Of a DNA stretch of 64,000 nt, positions 44,426 to 54,927 are shown piece after piece. The DNA lies in assembly GCA_032629725.1 (NCBI GenBank), contig JAFEVB010000012.1:248001-312000 (forward strand). Reading direction: 5' to 3'. The position numbers and the translations under genes are program-made. The notes under the pieces were generated by a model. The model searched no databases and was not told the DNA's origin. It saw only the letters and a program-made list of their open reading frames with translations. Positions within the stretch are counted from its first letter, which is position 1, and every line of letters begins with the position of its first letter. This DNA comes from Gremmenia infestans. Lineage: Eukaryota > Ascomycota > Leotiomycetes > Helotiales > Hamatocanthoscyphaceae.

Positions 44426-47400
44426 TTAATCGGTGCGCCGCATTATGCTATTTCGGCCTTGGGCTTGGGAGGGCCCGGGTCGTAGTGCTGACCCTGAAGC
44501 AGGTCCCACAGCGTGGGAATGACGTCCTCTGCCAGAATTTGTGGTGTGCAAGTGGCCAACATCATGTTTGCCTTTAGTCACGTTAGAATGTTGAAGCTGG
44601 ATGGGGTGATTATAGGGACTTACCATCGCAGCAAGCTCGTACATTCTCGAGCCTATCAGAATCCCGGTCTTGCCTCTCGATTATTGCCCTCAGGTCTTCA
44701 GCACTGTCGTGCACCTCGCTAGCCTCGTAGATACTACCACTATTTCCTGCGCTTTGTCGGCTTCTGGTGCTTCCCTGCTTCCAGTAGTTACTTAGTCGCG
44801 ACAAAGTTCCGCTAGGGTTTCGAGATGATGTTGATGCTTGGACAAGTTGAGGCTTGTTCATTGACGTTCGAACAGACTTGCGCATGGGTGAAGTGTTACG
44901 GGTTGTGCGACTATTGTATGATGAGAGTGATGCTGGGCCTCGGCGTGTGCTGTTGTTGCCAAATCCAGGATTGAACTCAGCTACATCTTCATGCGTCAGA
45001 GATCCATTGGCAAGATCCAATGCATCTTCACCCTTCTGCTCGCCAGTCCTGAGAAGCAGGTAGGACAATGCGTTAAACCAAGTTTCATGAAGTTGCCCTG
45101 TGGTTGCGGTGAACTTGACAGCACGACCGGGAGTCATTATAACTAAACTCTTACGATGCAGGCCAGGAGGCATTGGGTTGTCGTCCGTCACTACCCTGAC
45201 AGCTTCAATTGGAACACTCTTTGCTTTCAACTCGGCTCGGCCTGCTGATGATGGATCTCGGTCGCTCCAGTAAAGTGTTCTGGTATATGGATGAACCCAG
45301 AAGTAACGGCGATGTCGGTTCTCTGACATTGCTCCACGACCAGCCTTTCGGGTATACTTCCAGAGATATTCTCCAATCATTGTCTGTGTGATGGCATTGA
45401 TCATTCTAGGATCAGTACTAGGTTCTAGACCGTGTGGCATCGGCATTCCTGTTCTCAAATTGAAACGAGTGTCAACCTCAGACGCAAATGATGTCACAGA
45501 TGACCGTCTGGATCTAGCAGTTCCAGGAGGTGATTGTAAGGCGCCGCTTGAAGAATGATATGCTCGTGGAGTTGGGCCGTCATTCAATGAAGTTGGACTC
45601 ATAGGGGGCTGTTGGCTAGGTGTACGAGGTCTGAATGATGGATTGTTGGCTCTGTAAGCACTCGCGGGATGCAAGGGAGGTCCCATAGAACCTGGAGTGT
45701 GAGCACCATTAGATGAGCCGCTACGCTGGGCGGCGGCAGCAATGACTTTCTTAGAGTCTGCAGGTAGTGGTGGATGAATGCTTGAAATGGATCCGTTTCT
45801 TTGGCTCCCGGCACTAGTTGGTCTCTTCAGTGGGAGAGCAACAGTGTCATGCGGATAGTCAGGCTCAGCCATCTTTGATCTCGCGCGGCCAACACTTCCG
45901 ATACTCTCCTGAGACTTGCGAGCTCGAATGATTGGAGGCAGAGTGGTGGAATGATGAGCAGAAACGGGTGATTTACGACCATCTTCAGCAATGATTGCCG
46001 CTTGTCTCTTGTTTCGTAGCATTTCATCGATTTGTTCTGCTGTCAAGGCAGTCTGCGAGCTTTCATCGGTTGTCTCTACATGAGTCTTCCTGGCGGTTCT
46101 CTCGTTGCTATTGGTATTGCTAGATAGCTCTTTGAATGGCCGCTGGGAGTCTGGAGTGTCATTCATAGGCGAATCGCTAGGCGACTGGCGAGTCTCGTCC
46201 TCGGCAATAATGGGCGTCGTAGGGGTCTTATTCTTATTCCAGCCAAAGACAGACCCAAAGAACTTAGGTTTGGGCGTCTCCGGGTCTTCTTGTTGGACAG
46301 AAGGATCTTCGTCAGACTCCCCATGGGGAATCATCACAGCATCTCTTCTTGGGCTTCGGGGTGAGAGTGGCGTGATTGGTTCTGTATTGACAGACTGGAT
46401 GGACGAGAAAACCAGCGGAGCAGATACTGGAGCTTGTTTTGGCGTGCTTGATAGCGGTTCTGATGAACGATCTGAAAGGATTGGAGACTGCGCCTCGGTA
46501 GGCTCGACTTGTTCGGATTGGATTGTAGACATGGTTAAAGAAGCAGCAACATTCTGAAGTCTGGACAGGCTTGCCATTGGGGTATGTGCACGAGACATTG
46601 GAGGAGATGGGAATTTGGCGAGCTTCTCATCCATAAGTTCTGGATCATACTGTGAGCTCCTGTCGCTGTACGTTGAAGCTGATATTGGTCGAGCGTCTGT
46701 ATAAGAATCAACCCGGAGAAGACCATTAAGCTGATTATTGAGTTGGTCCTCATGCCATTGACTTGCAGCATCAGATACATTGACCTGGGTGCCAGTTGAA
46801 GAACGCTTATCACTCGCTAAATGTGCAGCCTCCGTGAGAGCGGCGCCTGCAAGGCCGGCTCCCGCGAGGTAAGGCACCGCTGTCTGGGGTGTAAGTGGTT
46901 CTGTTTCTGGCTCCCAAGATTCAGTCATCATTGCAGAATCAACCATAGGGAGCTTTGGTACAGGTGGTGCCATAGCAATAGGTGCGGGAATGCCCTTTGC
47001 AGTGGAAGGTCTGGATCCTGGTGTTGCGGTCAGCGAAGGGAAGGTACTGCGGCCTGGCGTTCCCTGAAATGAGTCCTCCTCATCACTTGCTCCCATATCG
47101 GCAAGCTCAGCAAACAAGGTCTGGCCACCCTGTGCAGGTGTGCCCTCTCTGCTGCTATTTGCAAAGCTGACTGGGCTACTTTGAAATGGCTCTTCGCTGG
47201 GGACTCTAGAGCGTCGGTTACCCCCACGACTAACTCTCAATCTGAGACGTCCAGCAGGTTGAGCAGTTGGTGTTTTGACCTCATCGTAATCCCACTCTTC
47301 ACCAGAAGTTGAGGCTGTACTCTGGAATGACTGGCGATTTCCAGGTCTGGTCAGGGCAAGAGGTGGAGGCTTCTTGCGGGATGGACTACCCGCTCTGCCC

Positions 47401-49197
47401 TCTGTTTCAGTCAACTCTTCACTGCCACTCATGCCTTCATTAACAGTCTGGAAATCCTCAGTCTCTGTAGCACGTTCATTGGCCGTCTCGAATGCAGCAT
47501 CGCTTGTCTCATTCGCAGTCTCAAAGTGATCGCTGTGTTCGGGCAGGGTGCGATCAGCGACTCCACCACCACCAGCTCCCACGGCAACACGGGCAGCAGT
47601 GACTGCTGCCGAGTGACTTGGACTTGCTTGGCCATTGTCTTCCTCCCAATTCATATCATCCACGAAAATCTCGCTTCTACTACCCCTCAATCCTCCTAGT
47701 TGGCCAGGCTTAGCGGGTTTCTTGAACTCCTTTGAGTCTACTTTGCGATTTCTCTTGCCGTTTGCAGATCCCATCCCCACCGCTCGGCTGGACTCCAGTT
47801 CGTCTCGGGCATCCTGAAGCATCCGCTTTAGTTCTAACTTTTCCGTCTTTTCCCGATGGATGTTCCCCTTCAGATTCTGGATCATTCGATGTGCATGATG
47901 TAAAGAACTCTTCAGCGTCTCAGATTCCAACATGCTATGTCTCGGAGTCCCTTTGATTGGAGAAGGTGGTGGAGAGTGTTCAGGTGTGATGTCGTCATGT
48001 GCAGTCTCTAAGTCCTCATCACTGAGTCCTCGTGTTTGGTCCCTACCCTCCAGTCTTCCGCGTTGATGTGCAACAGCTTTGGCAAGCTCCTGATTTTGGC
48101 CAGTCAAATCCTCGATTTTTCGTTGCAACGCCCCACGTTCATTTTCAGCTACAGTCATATTTCGCCTGACAGCAGCCAGCTCCGCATCATGATGCTTCAG
48201 GGTATTCGTATGGTCCTCGGATAGCTTTGCGTGGCTCAATTTAATTTCATCGAGCTCCTTCTGTGCAGCGCTCTTCTCAGTTTGCGAAACATTCAGACTT
48301 TGGGACAACTTCTTTTCCCTGTCGGCCGCCTGTTTCGAGGTAGCCAAATACTCGTGGATCTGGGTCTCCAAATTCCAATTTTCGTCTTTATACCTCTGCT
48401 CGCTCTCATCAAGGCTCCGTAATCGCTGGCTGAATCCCTCTGCCTCCTCCTCTAACCTTGAATTTTCCAAAGTCACAGTCTTCAATGCTTCTTCCTTTTC
48501 GGCCAACAGAGCCTGGAGATGTCTGACTTGGGATAAAAGAGATGTACTGATTTCGGTAGCGAACTCTATGTCGTGTACACGATTCGAGGGCTGGTTTCGT
48601 TGGCGTCTGCTGTTAGGAACGTTGAGTTTCGAGGGCGAGTTGGTGGCTTGACTTTCGAACTTCGAGGGGCTTGCAGCACGCTATTGCATATCAGTGATGT
48701 CCAAGTCATGTGTAATTAAGTAGTATGCATGCCTTTGTTTCACCTGCATATGGTGAGTTCCCAACCTCACCACTTGTGACTCTGGACTTTGGCAGGAAAG
48801 CCCTCGCACTCTCGCGGCCAACATCATTATATTCCTTCTCGATATCAATAAGCTTTTGCCGCAATTCGGGCGTGATGTCCCCTTCGCTTTGCTGCTTCTC
48901 GACCTCCTTCAACCGATCTTCTAGCTCTTTTCGCTGTTGTACAAGGGTAGTTCCGATCTTTGAAGCGTCCTGAATTCGTTGTTCGGTCTGGGCAAGATGA
49001 GCCTCCAATGCCCGCTTTGCTTGTTCCGGAGAAGTGGTTGGTCCGAGAGCAAAGAGCTGGCTGTCAAAATGTGAGAATCGGTGGTGCGCCGAGCTTGTTG
49101 AATTGGACAAGAAGGGATCATTCTGCTCTTGTGCTTCAGCGGACACCAGATCCTGGGAAGCCAGCGAGGGCTGGTCCGATGCCAGCGAGGTAGCCAT
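44426..49197 (-). CDS. apsA: Cortical dynein/nuclear-migration anchor ApsA/Num1
   Basis: Exons 48744-49197, 44624-48646 and 44426-44571 (minus strand) give about 1540 residues. It starts with Ser/Gln-rich sequence and a coiled coil (EQAKRALEAHLAQTEQRIQD), followed by a long coiled-coil region at about residues 190-380, a huge Ser/Thr/Pro-rich disordered middle, and a PH domain at about residues 1240-1353 (EYLWKYTRKAGRG through TWFNALSYLLLRTGEQ). That layout, with the block VHDIEFATEISTSLL at the start of the main coiled coil, is that of Aspergillus ApsA and yeast Num1/fission-yeast Mcp5, which sit at the cell cortex through the PH domain and anchor dynein for nuclear movement. The last intron (44572-44623) is secure. 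The first intron is not: the usual YAG acceptor at 48681 gives the wrong phase for the only good donor, so I use an AAG acceptor 34 bases further in. Promoter shared with cwc24. Confidence 0.88.
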
Positions 49198-50282
49198 GGC
49201 GACTCCACGAATTCAGATTAAACAATTCCAATCAAAGGACAGCCTTTGACAGAAATTTGTCTTCGGAAATCACCCGTCTCCAGACACTGCCCGCGGTCCT
49301 GTAGGAGGTACAGAGCCAATTCAGGGCGAGATTCGCAGGCGTGATGGTTCGCGTGATACTTGTACTTTTGCGCGAAGAAATTAAGCTTGTATTGTACAAC
49401 TCGGTGGAAGGTGGCACAAAGTGGGACTGGATGCACTGGAATGTTGGCAGTGTCGTTGATGTAGAATACGGGCCAGAATTTAGTCGTGTTGACGGACTAA
49501 AGGCGCGCGTTCCTGATACTGCCCTGGTCCGCGCCGAGACACTTCCTTTATTAGCCCGACGTGGTGTAATGGATTGGTGTAAAAATACAACCCTGCCTCC
49601 TGCTTGATTGAGCGCAGGTTCGCGACAAGAGGTTCTTGTGGCGGTCTAGCAAGAACTATTGGGGGGGGGGAGGGGAGAAGGTATGTAGGGTGAGGTTGAG
49701 GTAGGTGAGGAGATCGTGGAGACGAGATGATGCTGGTGGGCCCAAGGATCTCGATAAAAAAGAGCAGGTAGAAGCGCGGCGCGGGATGAGACGTTAGTGG
49801 ATTGAATCGGCCTTTGCTCCTTTGGTGCAATCTTACTGGTCCAAGGCGGATAGTTTTGTTTACTGTATTCCGTTCTCATCTTGTCCATATATACGCAATT
49901 TGGTTGGTCTACGCGCTCTCAAAACAACAACGCATCATGACTTGTCTATCAATCCTATTATTTACTTCCCTGAATTATTATGGCTTGCATGACTGTGCAA
50001 TTTGCTGAAATTAGAAATGTTCCAAATATTGCCCAGGATTAATTAGCCCGGTGTTTACTCTGGAGCTATTGCGGAGGTATTTATTTATGCCTCTGCGATT
50101 AGTCAGCCTTACTTACCTAATCAGTGGCACTACACTACCGCTACCTCATTAGCCTTACCTACCTAGGTAGGGTAGGACATTACCATATATTTCTCAGCCT
50201 CGAGAACAAACCTCTCACGCAGCAACCTTCAACACTATCGATACTCTCAAATTGCCCAGTAATTGTGAGACCATCGGACATC
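49198..50282. other. Divergent promoter interval
   Basis: 1.1 kb between apsA (minus) and cwc24 (plus). It holds a G10 homopolymer (about 49662-49671), and a CTACCTAGGTAGGGTAG palindrome-like word at about 50159-50175. Open frames here do not persist. Confidence 0.5.
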
Positions 50283-51287
50283 ATGGAATCTACAGAAGCT
50301 CCTCCAGTAGCTCCGCCAGTAGCAATCTTCAAGAAACGCTCTGCAAAAGGCAAATCCAATTTTCGAAAACGAGCCGCCACCCCACCTCCAGCCTCGGACA
50401 GCGACGATTCAGCGTACTCTTCATCCGAAGATGAATCTGGCCGAAAGATCAAACGAAGGAAGAAGAATACAGGCGTTGTAACAGCATCCTCTAGGAACAA
50501 CACTTCCTCAAACACCGACCTCACAGCTTCAAAATATTCTGCAGACCGGAGCACCACCATGAAAAGCTCTAATGATGCCACCAAGCAAAGCAACTGGTAT
50601 GATGAGAATGCCACCGATGCCTTATCAACCAAAAACCTGCTCGGCAGTACAAGAGCTGCCCCGGCCGAAGCAGCAGATGGAACATACAAAGGTCTCGCGA
50701 ACGCAACCACCTTCATTCAAAAGAATCCAGATGCCCCAAAACGAGTCGTGGGCCCCGTAAAAGCACCCACAAATATCAGAACCATCACTGTTACGGATTT
50801 TGCACCAGATGTATGCAAAGATTACAAGCAGACGGGTTTCTGTGGTTTTGGAGATAATTGTAAATACTTGCATGCACGAGAGGATTACAAGCAAGGCTGG
50901 CAATTGGATAAAGAGTGGGAGAATGTCACCAAGGGCAAGAAAGTTGGGGGGACGAAGGTAGCGAGTGCGAATCGAGATGCGGTGGAGGACTCAGATGACG
51001 ATGATGCGATGTTGGAGGGCATCCCGTTTGCGTGTATTCTGTGCAGGGAAAGTTACAAGGATCCTATTTTGACAAAGTGCGGGCATTATTTCTGCTTGAA
51101 CTGCGCGTTAACTAGGTATAAGAAAGATCCTAGTTGTGCGGCTTGTGGTGCGGGGACTGGAGGGATGTTTAATGGGGCCAAGGGGTTGAGAAAGTTGCTA
51201 GACAAGAAGAGAGAGAAGGCTGCTAAGAGGCGGCAAAAGGCTATTGAAGCGGGAGAGGAAGTCAGTGATGAGGAAGAGGAAGAATAG
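50283..51287 (+). CDS. CWC24: Pre-mRNA splicing factor CWC24 (CCCH and RING fingers)
   Basis: Single exon of 334 residues from the ATG at 50283; the open frame continues upstream but only with GTG starts and leader-like sequence. After a Ser/Asp/Lys-rich N-terminus comes a CCCH finger C-x8-C-x5-C-x3-H at about residues 177-197 (VCKDYKQTGFCGFGDNCKYL) and a C3HC4 RING finger at about residues 251-291 (CILCRESYKDP, CGHYFCLNC, CAACG). This pair in this order defines CWC24/RNF113A, which binds the 5' splice site in the activated spliceosome; the RING gives it the look of a ubiquitin ligase as well. The C-terminus is a Lys/Arg-rich helix ending in an acidic EEEEE run. Length agrees with fungal relatives (yeast 259, human 343). 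Confidence 0.93.
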   Translation: MESTEAPPVAPPVAIFKKRSAKGKSNFRKRAATPPPASDSDDSAYSSSEDESGRKIKRRKKNTGVVTASSRNNTSSNTDLTASKYSADRSTTMKSSNDATKQSNWYDENATDALSTKNLLGSTRAAPAEAADGTYKGLANATTFIQKNPDAPKRVVGPVKAPTNIRTITVTDFAPDVCKDYKQTGFCGFGDNCKYLHAREDYKQGWQLDKEWENVTKGKKVGGTKVASANRDAVEDSDDDDAMLEGIPFACILCRESYKDPILTKCGHYFCLNCALTRYKKDPSCAACGAGTGGMFNGAKGLRKLLDKKREKAAKRRQKAIEAGEEVSDEEEEE

Positions 51288-52004
51288 TAGATTAGACAGC
51301 AGGCAAATAAATTACCATCAACCATGTCCCCTTGGTTTTACAATTGATCCCACAGTCTGGATTTTTTCACTTCTTTTTTGTCTTTTGCATTGGACAGGCT
51401 CTGATAGCTCTAACTTGGCCTTCACTTTTATTATGATTTTTTGACCACTACACTTGATATTCTAATAGGATTCGAAAATTGTGTATTGGCCGCGGTCTAT
51501 TTATGTTTTTTGTTGCATATCGCAGAGACCTCAATTCCAGCTTTACATTCAATTCCTAGCCGCTTTATACTTGTCAACGCCAGATGCTACCTTCACGAAG
51601 TGAATCTCCAAGAACCGATTTATTCTACTAGCTGCACGGTTGTTTAGGGTTGAATCTAAAAAAGTAGTTCACGCTGATGAAGTACGACTTGTCCCTTTAC
51701 ATCTCCCATGTCAAAATCCTCGATGTTCATCTATGAATAAATATCCAAATCTCCATGGTCACGTAAGAGGAAGTGGTACTACAATCCCTCAGCTTCCCCA
51801 CCCCCCAACTGCGCAGTCTCCCGGGCAAGACTTCCCAAAAGGCTCTCCATCTGACGAAACCCCCTCGAGCAAACCACGTTGCCTCGAATCGAACCAAGTC
51901 ACGTCCGACCGTCTCAAAGTGAGTGAACAAACTTTTACAAAATTGCTCTCGTTATCAATTGTTTCACTTTCTCACGTCCAAGCAGCACTGACGATTATTC
52001 GCAG
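51288..52004. other. Intergenic interval, possible 5' leader of the 2EXR gene
   Basis: From about 51733 a plus frame starting MNKYPNLHG is open to a GTGAGT donor at 51919, which could splice in frame to the TTCGCAG acceptor just before 52005. This may be a non-coding leader exon or an N-terminal extension of the 2EXR protein; nothing else is seen. Confidence 0.4.
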
Positions 52005-53369
52005 ATGCCTTACTCAAACCCGCGGGTGCAAGCCCCATCGACTTCCAAAACCCCTTCCATCTCGAAGGTGCGCGCCTCGCAGAAGCTCTCCCTCAAGCAA
52101 AAAATCAAGTACTGGAACATGAGCATGCCACAGTCCCAGACTAGCGGCAGCGGTACACAGCACTACAAGCACCGGGAGCCAGCTGTAGTCATTGACTTGA
52201 CGGCAGAAGAGCAGCCTTCCCCCACCCACCACCAGTCAGTCTTTCGACGTCGATCAGAAAGCAAAGGACAAGTCTAACCGCCTGTTCGACAAGTTTTCGA
52301 GTCCAATGGTGTTACCGTCAAAGCCGGCTGGCAAGCAGAATTGGTCCTGGGGTAACCTAGTCAACAACTCGAAAGCAACTACAGAACAGACTCAACCTTC
52401 TATGACTGATGCAGTTCTAGGCAAGGAAGAAAGCTCCACCGGCATTGTCAACTCCATATTTGGTCCCCGAAAGCCGGCTGTGGAAGTTGGAGTGAATGAA
52501 AAATCCGTGACTACTCCTCGAGCCATCGTCACCAACTATTCCGACGAAGCCGATTTTCGGGATTTCACCAAGTTGCCCAAGGAAATTAGAGACATGATCT
52601 GGAAACTTTCCTTCCCACCACCACAAGTCGTCACCATATCCAAGGACTACAAAGAGATCAGGTGGATTAGCAACGCGGGACCAAAGAAAAATGTATACAA
52701 CATCTACCGAGCCAAAGCTACATACCAAATTCCGTCCCTGCTACACGCATGCCAGGAGTCCAGAGAAGTGGGTCTTAAGCGATATAGTTGGGCCTTTAAA
52801 GAACAACTTGGTGGCAGACCTGCCTACTTCGATTACAACAATGACATTCTGCTCTTCGACTCCTTCGCCGCTTTGAAGTACTTCTACGGTGGGACCCTTA
52901 TAGGCATCGCACCAGCAAAGATTGGTTTCCGTTTGGATATGAACGAAGTGCACCGCAACGTTGAACGGGTTGCTATAGTCACTGGCCTTGGTAGCAAGAC
53001 GCAGGCCTCTATTCAAAGCCTCGGGTGGTAGGTTCATTCCCATTCAAAAAGCTGTTTTCCTCTATGTGAGCTTCTTGGCTCTCTCCAAGTACTTGGCTTT
53101 TGATATACTAATTCGTTCGGGCTAGGACTTTCAACCTGTTCACCAAATTGAAGATGGTGGTAATAGGAGATGATTACTGTTCACTCATCCATCTCAATGA
53201 TTTGGATTCCTGTATCCAAGGCCGCTCCTTACCCGTCAATTTGTGGTCTGAGCTCGTTACTTTAAGGGCCGGAACTCTGCCACGGGTCTTGATCGTTGAG
53301 TATGAACTTGCATCTATCAATACCAGTACGGTTCGGGCTGCATTTAAACAACGTGGCGTGGTGTGGTAA
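52005..53369 (+). CDS. 2EXR-domain protein
   Basis: Exons 52005-52184, 52240-53027 and 53126-53369 give 403 residues. The 2EXR block is intact: FRDFTKLPKEIRDMIWKLSF followed by SLLHACQESREVGLKRYS and GGRPAYFDYNNDILLF, the usual order in this large fungal family of F-box-like architecture. The first 170 residues are Ser/Thr/Lys-rich and disordered. The last intron (98 bases, phase 2) restores W-T-F-N-L and carries the frame to the end. Members expand and decay quickly in fungal genomes and mostly lack assigned function. An N-terminal extension through 51733-51918 is possible. It is the only intact copy here; three damaged or short relatives lie at 33.9, 38.3 and 39.3 kb. Confidence 0.78.
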
Positions 53370-54927
53370 AGCATGGAGGTTTCATACGCAAGTCAAGCAA
53401 GATACTGGGTATCCAAGGGGACATCGAGGCTGACTAGTTTGCGCTCGTTGCCAGGAAGGAAACTTGTGGGTGTGATAGAAGGAAGATGCAATCATCATGG
53501 CAAACGAAGAGGCCAGGCCTGACATCATGAACTTCCGAAGTTCGCTGTCCCCAATCTCAAATGAGGTAAAGCTTTGTGGAATCTTCACTACAACCTCAAC
53601 CACTAAAATCCAAAAGATTTGTTAGTGGGACCTGTGATTACCTATGAGGATACAGAGGCCATTCAGGAAGGTAGAAGCAATATTATAAATTTGAGAGCTC
53701 TACGTGTACGTGTATATGATGAGGCGAAATCTATCACACCTGCCTGCGCTTCCCCCCATATCTAATATGCATTAGTCCAGTGTCTAAATATACAGTAACT
53801 TCCAGCTTTCCAGCATCATAGATAAAACAACGGCAAATGCGAAAGAAGGCTCCTAGCCTTATTTACATCTCCCCTCTTCAATATCTCCCAATCAGGTAAA
53901 ATCCAAACCTTAACGTAAAGATACCAACAAACCCAACCGTGGAACAATACATTATGCTTAAACCAAGAACCATCAATGTCAGCACTTAATCGGACTTTCT
54001 TCTTACTTACTGCCTTACTTACGACATATTATACAATCCGAAGCGGCCTTAAGACACCACCCATGCATTCATTTCTAGCCTTCCTTTATTTGTATTAACA
54101 AATTCCTATCTTCCATCAATCAATCAATATTTCTCTCAAGCGAAAGCGTCTGTCAAGTATATAAAGGAAGAACTAGGTATTGAACTAAGTACCTAGCCTA
54201 GGTAGGTACTTGTTCTCCGAAAGTCGCTTAAGCTAAAGCCAGGGGTACAGTATAACAGGGATGCATAGACCTGTCAAAGATGCTAGCCAAGGTCAGGGAG
54301 ACATCCTACCGCCTCCTAACAGTAATGATAGATGTGGCCGTGATACTTGTATACTTTATGCCTCCGGAGACTAGTCAATACGAAATGACCGTTCTTCCTT
54401 CCCGTTGGTCCTTTTGGGGGGGAAGGGGGGGTTGAATTAGCTCAACTAGACTTCCGAATAATGCCCTACCTAATCTTGAAATTAATGTCATTATCATTCT
54501 TGTACTCTATGGTGCTTTGATACCAGGTCACAAATATACAATGCCACGTGAAATTACAAGCTACAAGTTTCGACGGATCTTTTCACTCCGAAACGACAGC
54601 AAAATCACTTCTCTTTCTCAAAGTGCTGTAATGGGCATGCATTCATCTACTCATACGACCATCGAACAAAGTCATCTATCTACGTAGCAGCCTTGCATGC
54701 TGATCGCTCATAATTCATTCTCAAATTCGGCCAACCACCCAGTGAAGCTGCTTCTCCAAAATTGTTCCTCCCCAAAGGTATTGATTTCTGCCTCATCGAG
54801 TCCCATCCCAAAGGTATCCATCCGCTCTGCTGCTAAAAAAGACAGCAGCAACAAAAACGCCCAACCATGCACGCACGCTTGAGCGTTTAATGTAAATCCG
54901 CTCCAAATATCTTTCTTTGATGAAGTA
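53370..54927. other. 1.5 kb intergenic interval
   Basis: Convergent 3' flanks of the 2EXR and importin genes. It contains AGCCTAGGTAGGTAC near 54195, a G-rich run near 54415-54431, and many short A/T blocks. No gene supported; frames are under 80 codons and isolated. Confidence 0.5.

Noticed and set aside
44854..47956. Many plus-strand frames opposite the apsA gene
   Set aside because: Shadows of the long, biased minus-strand coding sequence.
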